Assembly (NCBI RefSeq): GCF_005938645.2
Contig: NZ_CP042171.1
Location: 4,526,001 to 4,590,000 of the forward strand
Source of the DNA: Pedobacter sp. KBS0701
Lineage (GTDB): Bacteria > Bacteroidota > Bacteroidia > Sphingobacteriales > Sphingobacteriaceae
Length of the DNA stretch: 64,000 nt
Direction: 5' to 3'
A program made the translations under genes and the position numbers. The notes beneath the pieces were generated by a model that was not told where the DNA came from, did no database searches, and saw only the letters and a program-made list of their open reading frames with translations. Shown in pieces: positions 34,358-43,436 of this stretch. Within the stretch, counting starts at the first letter, position 1; the number at the start of each line of letters is the position of its first letter.

Positions 34358-34957
34358 CTATTTTATTTTCAAAAAGAAAAAAACAATTGGTAAAAAGAAT
34401 ACAATACCGTGTTGATCGAGGTGTATACGTATCGATTTTAAGGCAATTACAAGGGCATTTTTAACCGTATTTGGAGAAATATTAAGTATTTCTGCTATTT
34501 CAGGAATAGTTTTACCATCGCGTCTACTTAATTGGTATATATTTTTCCGCTGATCAGGTAATTTATCTACCGCAATAGCAATAATTTTTGTTACCTCATT
34601 TAAATTAATAGTTTCTACAGTGTTATTATGGCTATTTTGTTGTTTGGCAGTAAATGCATCAACAACTCTATCTTCTTTTAATTTTTTACGCAGGTAACTT
34701 AAACATTCGTTAGAAACATATTTATATAGATAGGCTTTCACATTATCTACTTCAGCCAATTTATCGCGATTTAGCCAGACTCTTAAAAATGCATCTTGAA
34801 TAATTTCTTCGGCAGCATCATCCGACTTGGTGAACTTAGCAGCAAAAATGTGGAGTACTGGAAGATATTTGAAGAATAAAACAGAAAAGGCCTGCTCATC
34901 TCCCTCTACGATTTTTTCTATAAGCCTACGTTCATCTTCTATCCTTCCTAGCGCCAT
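34358..34957 (-). CDS. ECF-type RNA polymerase sigma factor (FecI-like)
   Basis: 199 aa. Region 2 is visible (FKYLPVLHIFAAKFTKSDDAAEEIIQDAFLRVW), as is a region 4 helix-turn-helix (KLPDQRKNIYQLSRRDGKTIPEIAEILNISPNTVKNAL). It has the length and layout of the Bacteroidota sigma-70 family TIGR02985. The C-terminus ends in a hydrophobic run (IVFFLPIVFFFLKIK) that is seen in some Bacteroidota members. It is encoded directly upstream of FecR and the SusC/D genes, which are its most likely targets. Confidence 0.94.
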   Translation of the reverse strand: MALGRIEDERRLIEKIVEGDEQAFSVLFFKYLPVLHIFAAKFTKSDDAAEEIIQDAFLRVWLNRDKLAEVDNVKAYLYKYVSNECLSYLRKKLKEDRVVDAFTAKQQNSHNNTVETINLNEVTKIIAIAVDKLPDQRKNIYQLSRRDGKTIPEIAEILNISPNTVKNALVIALKSIRIHLDQHGIVFFLPIVFFFLKIK

Positions 34958-35082
34958 AAATTAGTCAATTGGTATATTTACATACAAATTTTATGAATCC
35001 TTTTGTGTGATATAATATACATAAAAGTGAAAAAAAAAATGGGTTAAAGCAAATATCTTCTGTAGGCAAAATTCCTATAATC

Positions 35083-35114
35083 AAAAAAACCTTACATTTC
35101 TGAGTAAGGTTTTT
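35083..35114 (-). terminator. Terminator of the ActA-F / cytochrome oxidase operon
   Basis: A stem AAACCTTAC with GTAAGGTTT and an 8-base loop, flanked by A-runs and T-runs. It lies 26 bases past the DUF420 gene stop. The same hairpin could also serve in the other direction. Confidence 0.8.
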
Positions 35115-35139
35115 CAAATTTTTTATCATTAATACATCT

Positions 35140-35682
35140 TTAGTACTGATAATATGGCGAAATCATCAAATAGACCACCACACCAGTTATAGCAACATAT
35201 AGCCATAATGGAAATGTTATCCGTGCAATTTTTCTGTGACGATCAAAACGCTCGGCCAAAGCTCTCACATAAGTAACCAAAACCAAGGGAATAATTGCAA
35301 TTGACAATAAGATATGTGTTAATAAAATAAAGAAATAAGCATATTTTATTACTCCATCCCCTCCAAACTTAGTAGAGGGCGTAGTCATATGGTATGCGAT
35401 GTACATCACCAAAAACAATAAAGAGCAGCCTATTGCTGTTTTCATTAAATTTTGGTGCAATTGTATCTTTCCGTTTTTTATTGCCCAAACCGCAATTACC
35501 AATAGTGTGGCTGTAATCCCATTTATGGTAGCGTATATTGGTGGTAAAAAAGGCAGGGTTGGTGCATCAATGCCTAAATCTTTTAGCTTTACCACAAATA
35601 AAAAGGCTACAGCTACAGGTATAAGGATAGAAAGAATTATGATCCACTTATTATACTTTTTCTCAATCGGACTATTTTCCAT
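35140..35682 (-). CDS. DUF420 membrane protein (oxidase-associated)
   Basis: 180 aa with about five transmembrane segments (~13-33, ~45-66, ~80-100, ~113-138, ~155-175). Motifs are PFLPPIYATINGITATLLVIAVWAIKNGKIQLHQNLMKTA and an H-containing YIAYHMTT, all typical for DUF420. Members lie with cytochrome oxidase genes, and a related protein (CtaM) in Firmicutes is needed for oxidase maturation. It is the last gene of the long respiratory operon, 85 bases after the SCO-like gene. An assembly role is inferred from family and position. Confidence 0.9.
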   Translation of the reverse strand: MENSPIEKKYNKWIIILSILIPVAVAFLFVVKLKDLGIDAPTLPFLPPIYATINGITATLLVIAVWAIKNGKIQLHQNLMKTAIGCSLLFLVMYIAYHMTTPSTKFGGDGVIKYAYFFILLTHILLSIAIIPLVLVTYVRALAERFDRHRKIARITFPLWLYVAITGVVVYLMISPYYQY

Positions 35683-35767
35683 GAATATTAAATCTTTTTA
35701 TAATTATTATTTTGCTTCAAACCCGGACAAGAGACTTTGGACTTTTGACTAAAGACTGCAGACTAAA

Positions 35768-36463
35768 CTACCTACCATCTTTAATATTCCTTAAATACTC
35801 CGCAATAAGTACTTTTATCTCATCTTCCAACTTAGCGTTCGCTCCTGCATCGTCGGCATCATAAATACCTCTTATGCGGTGTAAATTATCAACAAGCACT
35901 ATTTTATTGCTAAATATGAAACTGCGCTTTCCATTGGCATCGTTTGCTACTATATCAAGCAGCAAGCCTTTTCTGATAAGCGGATAGGTTTGTGCAGTAT
36001 CGCCAGCTAAAAAGTCCCATTTACCTTCTTTTGCTTTAAAATGAGCTGCAAAATCTTTGATCTGAACCGTATCACCAGGATCAACAGATAGGCTTAAAAA
36101 TTTAACCAGGGGCTTTTGTTCATAGCCATCAGATAGTTGTTTGATATATTTATTTGCCTGTTGACTACCTGCACCTGAATAAAACAGGTTAAGCACCACA
36201 ATTTTGTTCTCTAACGATTTCCAGCTAACGGTATCTTGATGTTGATTGATCAGTTTAAAATCTGGAACCTGGTGGTAAATGGTATCGGGTATCTTCTTGC
36301 CCTTTACACTATGGAAAGTTGTGGCAACAACCTTTTCACCAAAGATGGGCAAACTCTTATACCTGTTCTTTGCAAAGTGTGGCAATAAGTAAAAAAACAA
36401 AAATCCCGGTATAGCTAAAATGCTTACCAGGATTATTACCTTTTTTATAGGGTTTCTTTTCAT
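35768..36463 (-). CDS. SCO1/SenC family protein lacking the copper-binding cysteines
   Basis: 231 aa. An N-terminal membrane anchor (~8-30) precedes a thioredoxin-like SCO fold: VPDFKLINQHQDTVSWKSLENKIVVLNLF, LVKFLSLSVDPGDTVQIKDFAAHF, and IVLVDNLHRIRGIYD. At the place of the family CPxxC motif the protein has SGAGS (~96-100), so both copper/redox cysteines are serine. The conserved distal histidine, expected before the IVLVD strand, is also not evident. Classical SCO copper delivery to CuA is therefore unlikely for this protein. It overlaps the subunit IV stop by one base (TAATG), so it is translated with the oxidase. A copper-independent structural or redox-silent assembly role is an inference. 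Confidence 0.88.
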   Translation of the reverse strand: MKRNPIKKVIILVSILAIPGFLFFYLLPHFAKNRYKSLPIFGEKVVATTFHSVKGKKIPDTIYHQVPDFKLINQHQDTVSWKSLENKIVVLNLFYSGAGSQQANKYIKQLSDGYEQKPLVKFLSLSVDPGDTVQIKDFAAHFKAKEGKWDFLAGDTAQTYPLIRKGLLLDIVANDANGKRSFIFSNKIVLVDNLHRIRGIYDADDAGANAKLEDEIKVLIAEYLRNIKDGR

Positions 36464-36816
36464 TAATGGTTCATCATGTGGATGTTTAAAAACCCACCTT
36501 CTATCAGCATTAAAACAATAAAGTAAATAATGAAAATGAACGATACTGTTAAGGCTAACTGCAAGCCCAGTTTCTCATACTTTAAGTGCATGAAATAAGC
36601 TACAATATAAAATGCTTTTAATAGTGTTAAAACGATATAAACATAGTTACCAATGTGCTGGGTCATATATCCTTTAGGAATTAACACCAGTGCAATGATA
36701 AATTCAATTACCGTAATTAATAAAAGGATTCCAAAAACCTTCCAGATTTTACCCTTCGATAAACCTGCGTGGTCATCGTGTACGTGTTCTTCTGTTGTAT
36801 GTGTGTGCTCTGACAT
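36463..36816 (-). CDS. Cytochrome c oxidase subunit IV family protein
   Basis: 117 aa with three transmembrane segments (~28-48, ~58-78, ~86-110). They include the AFYIVAYFMHLKYEK stretch usual in small caa3-type subunit IV proteins. The N-terminus is histidine-rich (MSEHTHTTEEHVHDDHAG), which recurs in subunit I of the same operon. It lies 25 bases after the subunit III gene. It is a structural or assembly subunit without cofactors. Confidence 0.88.
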   Translation of the reverse strand: MSEHTHTTEEHVHDDHAGLSKGKIWKVFGILLLITVIEFIIALVLIPKGYMTQHIGNYVYIVLTLLKAFYIVAYFMHLKYEKLGLQLALTVSFIFIIYFIVLMLIEGGFLNIHMMNH

Positions 36817-36841
36817 AGAAATATTTTTATAATATGATAAA

Positions 36842-37555
36842 TTAAACCAAATAGAAGAATGTAAATACGAACACCCAAACTAAATCTACGAAGTGCCAGT
36901 ATAAACCAACTTTTTCAACCATTAAATAGTGGCCTCTTCTTTCGAAAGTTCCGTTTATCGTCATGATTAATATAATGATGTTAATTATAACACCGCTAAA
37001 TACGTGGAAACCGTGAAAACCGGTGATGGTGAAAAATAAGTTTGCAAATTGTTGCGCGGCTATTAAGGAAACATCTTCAGGTTTAAGGAAAAAGTGCTTT
37101 AACTCCTCAGCAGAAGGAATGTGTCCCCACCAGAAACCATCATGGTGTAAGTGAGTCCACTCAATTGCCTGACAGCCTAAAAACATAAAACCACCAATAA
37201 TGGTTGCAATCATCCAGCCGATAACTTCTTTTTTAGCACGTCTGTGACCTGCCTCTACCGCTAAAACCATGGTTACCGAACTCATAATTAAGATAAAAGT
37301 CATGATACCAACGAAAACCAATGGTGCACCGTGTTCGGCGATACCTGGAATTGATTGAAAAACTTTATCTGGAGCTGGCCATGTTAATTTAGAAAAACGC
37401 TGAGCGCCGTAGTAGATCAATAAAGATGAAAAGGTAAAAGCATCTGATAATAGGAAAAACCACATCATGATTTTACCATATTCTACCGACCACGGAGAAC
37501 GACCACCATTCCATGGTCCGGTTTTAACTTGATCTAATTGTGATACTGCATTCAT
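36842..37555 (-). CDS. Cytochrome c oxidase subunit III (long form)
   Basis: 237 aa with about five transmembrane segments. Family motifs include WFFLLSDAFTFSSLLI near the N-terminus, an E-containing QAIEWTHLHHDGFWWG, FANLFFTITGFHGFHVFSGV and the C-terminal GLYWHFVDLVWVFVFTFFY. It stabilises the catalytic subunit in the membrane. It is one of two subunit III paralogues in tandem here; this one carries the complete HGFHV and WHFVDLVW motifs. Confidence 0.92.
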   Translation of the reverse strand: MNAVSQLDQVKTGPWNGGRSPWSVEYGKIMMWFFLLSDAFTFSSLLIYYGAQRFSKLTWPAPDKVFQSIPGIAEHGAPLVFVGIMTFILIMSSVTMVLAVEAGHRRAKKEVIGWMIATIIGGFMFLGCQAIEWTHLHHDGFWWGHIPSAEELKHFFLKPEDVSLIAAQQFANLFFTITGFHGFHVFSGVIINIIILIMTINGTFERRGHYLMVEKVGLYWHFVDLVWVFVFTFFYLV

Positions 37556-37586
37556 TTGGAAATAGTATAATAGTTTGTTAACAAAT

Positions 37587-38165
37587 TTAACGGTTCAAAA
37601 GTAAAAAAACATACAGATATATCCATAATATATCTATAAAATGCCAAAAAATAGAAGCAATTTCCATCCTGTATTGGACTTTCGCAACTGGCAGGCTTTT
37701 GTAGCTACCAGCTAAAGCATTAATAATAAGGCCTACACCAGCAATAATGTGTAAAAGGTGCATACCAGATACCACATATATAAATGATATTGCGGCGTTA
37801 TTTCCTACCAAAGTAGCTCCGGTTCTCACCATACTCCCCCAAGCGTTAAACTGCATTACACCAAAGGCAATAGCCAGTATTACGGTAATCCAGAGCATAA
37901 TGCGCTGTAAGCTAAAATTAAGTTTTTTTAAAGCCCTCGAAGCCAACACTAAAGTGATGCTGCTCGCAATAATAACCAAACTAGAGTAAATAAAGGCATC
38001 GGGCAACACTAAACCGTGTCCCTTTCCTTTTGAGGCGGCGAATACCAGATAATAACTGGTAAAGCCTCCAAACATAATTGTTGACGATACGACAAATAAC
38101 CAAACAATAAATTTTCTTGGTTTTGGGTCAAACGTATCCTGCATCTTTTCCATTGTTAGCACCAT
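37587..38165 (-). CDS. Cytochrome c oxidase subunit III-like protein (short form)
   Basis: 192 aa with five transmembrane segments. It ends in VSGMHLLHIIAGVGLIIN and IASIFWHFIDILWIYLYVFLLL, the subunit III signature. It is shorter than its downstream paralogue. Tandem subunit III-type genes are normal in Bacteroidota oxidase operons. Two near starts are possible (MVLTM and MEKMQ). The start is 3 bases from the heme O synthase stop. Confidence 0.9.
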   Translation of the reverse strand: MVLTMEKMQDTFDPKPRKFIVWLFVVSSTIMFGGFTSYYLVFAASKGKGHGLVLPDAFIYSSLVIIASSITLVLASRALKKLNFSLQRIMLWITVILAIAFGVMQFNAWGSMVRTGATLVGNNAAISFIYVVSGMHLLHIIAGVGLIINALAGSYKSLPVAKVQYRMEIASIFWHFIDILWIYLYVFLLLNR

Positions 38166-38168
38166 AAA

Positions 38169-39077
38169 TTATTTTGCTATAAAATTTAATAATAAGCCCA
38201 GCTGTACAGCCGGGATGTAAAAAAACGAACAAAACATTACTTTCCTGGCATCGGCCAATTCTCTGCTCATTAAAAGTTTAAAAGCCAGCCAGCTAAAAAT
38301 AATTCCCGCTATTAAAGATAAACCTGCAATGTAATAACCGCCAAATCCGTAAATGGTTGGCAATAAACTAACAGGTATTAAAATCAGCGTACTTAAAAAG
38401 GTAAGCAGCGCTGATGTTTTATCTCTTTTTTTGGTAGGTAATAACCTAAAACCAGCTTTTTTGTAATCATCATCCAAAACCCATGCAATCGCCCAAAAAT
38501 GAGGAAACTGCCATACAAACTGGATTAAAAATAAGATTCCTGCAATATAATAATCAATTTCGTGGAACATTTCGGCTTTTAAACTACCAAATGCAGCAAG
38601 ATAACCAATAAGCGGTGGTAAAGCTCCTGGAATAGCACCTACAAAAACAGCAATCGGTGATTTCCTTTTTAGCGGTGTGTAAGCAAAAGCATATAACAGT
38701 ATTGAAAACACAGAAAGTAAACCTGTTTCAAGGTTTAACTTACCCAATAACCAGGTACCTAAAAAAGCCATAAAAACACCCAAAATCAATCCCTGCCCGG
38801 TTGTCATCCTACCTGCAGGCATCGGACGGTCTTTGGTTCTTGACATTAACTTATCCAAATCTTTCTCTATAATTTCGTTAAAACAGTTTGCAGCCGCAGT
38901 TACTAAAAAACCACCTGCAACCAAGATTAACCAATTTCCCCAATCAATGCTGGGAATATGGCCTCTACCTACCTGCATTTTCTGCCCGATCAAAAAGGAG
39001 ATTGATGCCGAAAATACTACCGTAAACGATAGCCGGAATTTGATAAGCTTAGAAAAATCTGAAAGATATTGCTTCAA
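38169..39077 (-). CDS. cyoE: Protoheme IX farnesyltransferase (heme O synthase), TTG start
   Basis: 302 aa UbiA-family polytopic membrane enzyme. It adds a farnesyl group to heme B, giving heme O for CtaA. The first Asp-rich motif is in NCFNEIIEKDLDKLMSRTKDRPMPAGR, and the second loop has WAIAWVLDDDYKKAGFRLLP. The start must be TTG at 39077. The frame upstream is closed by the CtaA stop, no ATG lies between, and the next Met (~34) falls inside the first membrane segment (FSASISFLIGQKM). The enzyme supplies the oxidase encoded in the same operon. Confidence 0.94.
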   Translation of the reverse strand: MKQYLSDFSKLIKFRLSFTVVFSASISFLIGQKMQVGRGHIPSIDWGNWLILVAGGFLVTAAANCFNEIIEKDLDKLMSRTKDRPMPAGRMTTGQGLILGVFMAFLGTWLLGKLNLETGLLSVFSILLYAFAYTPLKRKSPIAVFVGAIPGALPPLIGYLAAFGSLKAEMFHEIDYYIAGILFLIQFVWQFPHFWAIAWVLDDDYKKAGFRLLPTKKRDKTSALLTFLSTLILIPVSLLPTIYGFGGYYIAGLSLIAGIIFSWLAFKLLMSRELADARKVMFCSFFYIPAVQLGLLLNFIAK

Positions 39078-39089
39078 TTTTCTTAAATA

Positions 39090-40148
39090 TTATTGTTTAT
39101 ATGTACTTGTTCTGTAAACCAATAAGTACAGGTAAAACTGTAAACTAAACAACAGCGTAGAGAACAGAATATGTAATGCCTGCGCTGCAGGTGGAAAAGC
39201 AATATATGCTAAAGCTAAACCACTTAATAACTGAACTAAAAGCGTAATTAAAATAAACCTTGCTGTTAACAATGGAGCAGCTTTGCCACTAAAACGATCA
39301 ATAACCATTTTATAAACCACACCATTGGTGATGATTACCAATATAGCCAAATCGCGGTGATAAGAAAAAACACTTCCTACCTTGGATATCCATAATGCTT
39401 TTCCACTATAGGCTAAAGACTTTGCAATTACATCAACAGCTTCCCTCACATCAGTACCCAAAACGATCTGGATAATACTAACTACTAGTGTAAAGAACAA
39501 AAACCCTTTCAGCCATAATATCCTGTACATAATTACCGAAGGTGCTTTATTTAGCTGTTTCGCATAATTGTAGGTATAGATCGATATCGCTAAAATAACC
39601 AGTGCCAAAAGCATGTGTACCGTTACTACCCATTGTGCCAGATTGGTTGATACCACTATGGAACCTAACCAGGCCTGATACCCTACTACAAAAATGTTGA
39701 GGATACTCAGCAAAATAATCCGTTTTGCTGTTTTACGGTAAGTAAAAGAATAAACAGCCGTCAAAAACAGGAATATTCCTGCTGCTACCCCAGCCAAGCG
39801 GTTTAAGTACTCCGTCCAGGTTTTAGCCGGATTAAACTCTTCGGGTATAGTAATGCTCTGATCGTGCCTGATACTATCAGCTAAGGCAACTTTACCCATG
39901 CTTTCCAGATATTTGGCAAATTTTTCATTCTTTTTCAATCTGCCTGCAACATATTTTTCTTTATAGTTAGCAGGAAGCTGTGATACATCGGTTGGTGGAA
40001 TATAACGATCGAAGCATTTAGGCCAATCCGGACAACCCATGCCCGATCCGGTACTGCGCACAATACCACCGGCAAGTATAACCAATAGCGTAACTATGAT
40101 GGTTATAAGATTAATTCTAATGAAACGCTGCTCTGATCTGCTGACCAT
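39090..40148 (-). CDS. ctaA: Heme A synthase (COX15/CtaA family)
   Basis: 352 aa with about eight transmembrane segments. The N-terminal signature GGIVRSTGSGMGCPDWPKCFDRYIPP and the WTEYLNRLAGV segment are characteristic. A long periplasmic insert (~50-115) follows the first helix. Heme-ligand histidines are seen in later helices (VTVHMLLAL, YHRDLAIL, ALHILFSTL). It converts heme O to heme A for the aa3-type oxidase. It is 12 bases upstream of the heme O synthase gene. Confidence 0.93.
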   Translation of the reverse strand: MVSRSEQRFIRINLITIIVTLLVILAGGIVRSTGSGMGCPDWPKCFDRYIPPTDVSQLPANYKEKYVAGRLKKNEKFAKYLESMGKVALADSIRHDQSITIPEEFNPAKTWTEYLNRLAGVAAGIFLFLTAVYSFTYRKTAKRIILLSILNIFVVGYQAWLGSIVVSTNLAQWVVTVHMLLALVILAISIYTYNYAKQLNKAPSVIMYRILWLKGFLFFTLVVSIIQIVLGTDVREAVDVIAKSLAYSGKALWISKVGSVFSYHRDLAILVIITNGVVYKMVIDRFSGKAAPLLTARFILITLLVQLLSGLALAYIAFPPAAQALHILFSTLLFSLQFYLYLLVYRTSTYKQ

Positions 40149-40230
40149 ATATCTATTAAGATGAAAAGGGTATCCGGATAAGCAGAAACTTAATCAGATA
40201 CCCCTTTTAAAATTTTGTTTTAAGCTTAAA

Positions 40231-42111
40231 CTAGCCCTTGTTTTCTGTTACAGGATTGGCTAGCTCCCAATCTTGCTGGATTTTTTCTGCTTCCTCATTT
40301 CCTTCAAAATCGTGAGGCAAGTTAGAGCTCATGGTTTGAGAGAAAGGAACGGTTTGAGGAATAAAATCTGCATCATGTCCTGGTTTGCTGTAATCGTATG
40401 GCCATCTGTAAACTGTTGGGATTTCTCCTGGCCAGTTACCGTGTAAATGTTCAACAGGTGCAGTCCATTCTAAAGTATTAGATTCCCATGGATTTTGAGG
40501 AGATACTTTTCCTTTAAAGATTGAATAAAAGAAGTTAAACAAGAAAGCTACCTGCGCAAGTGCTGCCATAATAGCTGCCCATGTTACAAATACGTTAACG
40601 GTTAACCATTTTTTCATGAATTCGAACTCGGTAAATGCATAGTAACGACGAGGTACACCATCTAAACCTAAGAAGTGAAGTGGGAAGAATACCAGGTAAG
40701 CTGCAATGAAAGTTAACCAGAAGTGTAAGTAACCTAATTTAGCATTCATCATTCTACCGAACATTTTAGGGAACCAATGATACACACCTGCAAGCATACC
40801 AAAGATTGCTGCAGATCCCATTACCAGATGGAAGTGGGCAACAACAAAGTAAGTATCGTGTAAGTTAATATCTAAAGATGCATTTCCTAAGAAGATACCG
40901 GTTAAACCACCAGAGATAAAAAATGAAACTAAACCAATAGCAAATAACATTGCCGGAGTGAAACGGATATTACCACGCCATAATGTAGCTAAATAGTTGA
41001 ATGTTTTTACTGCTGATGGTACCGCGATGATTAACGTGGTAATCATAAATACACCACCTAACAATGGATTCATACCGGTTACAAACATGTGGTGACCCCA
41101 AACGATGAATGACAATACGGTAATACCAATTAAAGAGTAAACCATTGCATGGTAACCGAAGATCGGTTTACGTGAGTTTACAGAGATAACCTCAGACGAG
41201 ATACCCAAAGCTGGCATAATTACAATGTATACCTCAGGGTGACCTAAGAACCAGAATAAGTGTTGCCATAAAATTGGAGAACCACCTTCATTTGGTAAAA
41301 TATCAGTACCCATTACGATATCTGATAGGTAGAAACTTGTACCGAAGCTACGGTCGAATACCATTAACACTACCCCAGCTACAAGAACAGGGAAGGATAA
41401 GATACCTAAAATAGCGGTCAAAAAGAAAGCCCAAATGGTTAATGGCATTTTCCAAAGGTCCATACCTTTAGTACGCATGTTTAAAATTGTACTGACGTAG
41501 TTGATACCACCCATTAAAGATGATGCTACGAAAAGGACCATACTGATTAACCATAAAGTCATACCCATTCCTGAACCTGGCATTGCCTTGGCAACAACAG
41601 ATAGTGGCGGATAAACTGTCCAACCACCCGATGCAGGGCCCGTCTGTATAAAGAATGATGACATCATTACCACACAAGCAGTAAAGAAGAACCAGTATGA
41701 AAGCATGTTTAAGAATGGCGAAGCCATATCTCTTGCCCCTATCTGAAGTGGAATAAGTAAATTACTAAATGTACCACTTAAACCAGCAGTTAGTACAAAG
41801 AATACCATGATGGTACCGTGAATGGTAACCAAAGCGAGGTAAAAATCGGGTTTGATACGGCCACCTTCTGCCCATTTACCTAAAAATGTTTCTAAGAATG
41901 GAAAGTTTTGATCTGGCCATGCCAATTGAATACGGAATAAAATTGATAAGCCCATTGCAATTACCGCCATAATAATACCGGTAATCAAAAATTGCTTGGC
42001 AATCATTTTATGATCCATACTAAAGATGTACTTTGAAATCAAAGTCTCTTTATGATGCCCATGATCAGCGTGATCGTGATTGTGTTCGTCGTGTAATGCT
42101 ATTGTTGACAT
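40231..42111 (-). CDS. coxA: Cytochrome c oxidase subunit I
   Basis: 626 aa, twelve transmembrane helices. The active site is intact: FWFLGHPEVYIVIMP supplies a CuB histidine, the cross-linked Tyr and the D-channel Glu, so it is A1-type. VWGHHMFVTGMNP supplies two more CuB ligands, and HDTYFVVAHFHLVMG gives the heme a3 and heme a histidines. The cytosolic N-terminus is unusually histidine-rich (seven His within residues 7-20). It reduces O2 to water with proton pumping, receiving electrons through CuA of subunit II. The gap to subunit II is 23 bases. Confidence 0.96.
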   Translation of the reverse strand: MSTIALHDEHNHDHADHGHHKETLISKYIFSMDHKMIAKQFLITGIIMAVIAMGLSILFRIQLAWPDQNFPFLETFLGKWAEGGRIKPDFYLALVTIHGTIMVFFVLTAGLSGTFSNLLIPLQIGARDMASPFLNMLSYWFFFTACVVMMSSFFIQTGPASGGWTVYPPLSVVAKAMPGSGMGMTLWLISMVLFVASSLMGGINYVSTILNMRTKGMDLWKMPLTIWAFFLTAILGILSFPVLVAGVVLMVFDRSFGTSFYLSDIVMGTDILPNEGGSPILWQHLFWFLGHPEVYIVIMPALGISSEVISVNSRKPIFGYHAMVYSLIGITVLSFIVWGHHMFVTGMNPLLGGVFMITTLIIAVPSAVKTFNYLATLWRGNIRFTPAMLFAIGLVSFFISGGLTGIFLGNASLDINLHDTYFVVAHFHLVMGSAAIFGMLAGVYHWFPKMFGRMMNAKLGYLHFWLTFIAAYLVFFPLHFLGLDGVPRRYYAFTEFEFMKKWLTVNVFVTWAAIMAALAQVAFLFNFFYSIFKGKVSPQNPWESNTLEWTAPVEHLHGNWPGEIPTVYRWPYDYSKPGHDADFIPQTVPFSQTMSSNLPHDFEGNEEAEKIQQDWELANPVTENKG

Positions 42112-42134
42112 AATTCTTTCGCTCCTGCTTAATA

Positions 42135-43367
42135 TTATTTATTTAAAGCCATTTGGTTAGTTTTCACAGCTGCTGAATCTTTAGCTGCTGAATCTGCTAC
42201 TGATTTTACAGCTGCAGGTGCCACTGGCAAATTAAATTGTTTTCTTAAATCGTCGTTTAAGTATGTTTTCTGCTCTGCAATCCAAGTTTTATACTCGGCC
42301 TCAGAAACTACGCGTACCACTTTTTGCATATTGTAGTGACCGGCACCACAAATTTTAGCACATAAGAAAAGGTAGTTAAAGTTAGGATCGTTAGTCTCTT
42401 GCTGCATTTCTGCAGTAGTCTTTGTAGGCGTAAACTCAAATATCGTTCTCATACCTGGTACGGTATTTAACTGTACTCTGAAGTGCGGCATATAAAAACT
42501 GTGAATTACGTCTTTACTGGTCAAAATAAGTTTAACTGGTTTGCCCACAGGAAGCACCATCTCATCTGCCATTTCATCATCACGAGAGTTGATATCTTTA
42601 AAATCGATACCCAATGTGTTGGTAGCTGTAGTTAACTTGTAATTCTTATTACCAACAATTCCATCAGCACCAGGATAACGGATAGACCATTTAAACTGCT
42701 CAGAAGTAACCTCTATTTGCAATGGCTTATTGTTTGGATCTTCAACTTTAAAGAAAATAGATCTCCAGGTTAAGAAACCCATCAATACCAAAACGGTCAA
42801 TACTAAAGCAGGAACGATTGTCCAGATTTTTTCGATCGTATTATTGTGTGGATAGTAGTAAGCTTTTCTTTTAGCAGAGTATTTATAGATATAAGAAAAT
42901 CCGAATAATAAAATGTGTGTAACTACAAATACAATAGTAGTGATGATTAATGTTAAATTAAACATCTTATCAATTTTCTTTCCGTGCTCAGATGCTGCAT
43001 CAGGAAGTAACATTGATCCATGCACTGTATATTCCCAATATACACCATATAAACCGATCACTAAAAACAGTGCAAATAAACTTGCGTGTACCCTGTTCCA
43101 GTTAATACCAACAGGCTTACCTTGTGCTTCGCGGCTTAACTCATACACTTTTATTGCTTTACCAATAATGGCAATGAATAAGCATACAGCAAGGAAAACC
43201 AGAATATAAAATATTACCGATTTATAAACCTCGCCCATATCAACCTTCGGTGCCGCGGCAGCACCTGCTGCTGCATCTTGCGCAAATACGCTAGTGTTTG
43301 CAAAAGCAGTAATCAATACTGCTAAAGCTGCGGTCGTTTTATTCGTTATAAACTTTCTTAAACTCAT
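42135..43367 (-). CDS. coxB: Cytochrome c oxidase subunit II
   Basis: 410 aa. A signal peptide ends at VFAQ, followed by transmembrane segments including the pair around ~95-120 and ~140-165 plus one near ~190-210. The periplasmic cupredoxin domain carries HSFYMPHFRVQLNTVPGM and the CuA site CAKICGAGHYNM (Cys336, Cys340, His344, Met347). There is no fused cytochrome c domain, so a separate cytochrome c must be the donor; ActE is a candidate. The C-terminus is a low-complexity Ala/Ser/Lys tail (~50 aa). Its gene lies between the ActF and subunit I genes. Confidence 0.95.
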   Translation of the reverse strand: MSLRKFITNKTTAALAVLITAFANTSVFAQDAAAGAAAAPKVDMGEVYKSVIFYILVFLAVCLFIAIIGKAIKVYELSREAQGKPVGINWNRVHASLFALFLVIGLYGVYWEYTVHGSMLLPDAASEHGKKIDKMFNLTLIITTIVFVVTHILLFGFSYIYKYSAKRKAYYYPHNNTIEKIWTIVPALVLTVLVLMGFLTWRSIFFKVEDPNNKPLQIEVTSEQFKWSIRYPGADGIVGNKNYKLTTATNTLGIDFKDINSRDDEMADEMVLPVGKPVKLILTSKDVIHSFYMPHFRVQLNTVPGMRTIFEFTPTKTTAEMQQETNDPNFNYLFLCAKICGAGHYNMQKVVRVVSEAEYKTWIAEQKTYLNDDLRKQFNLPVAPAAVKSVADSAAKDSAAVKTNQMALNK

Positions 43368-43436
43368 TTTCTTAAAAGTAGTACGCTGTACTGCTAATTA
43401 TAATAATAATTAAATATTTGCTTTATCTTATCACCA

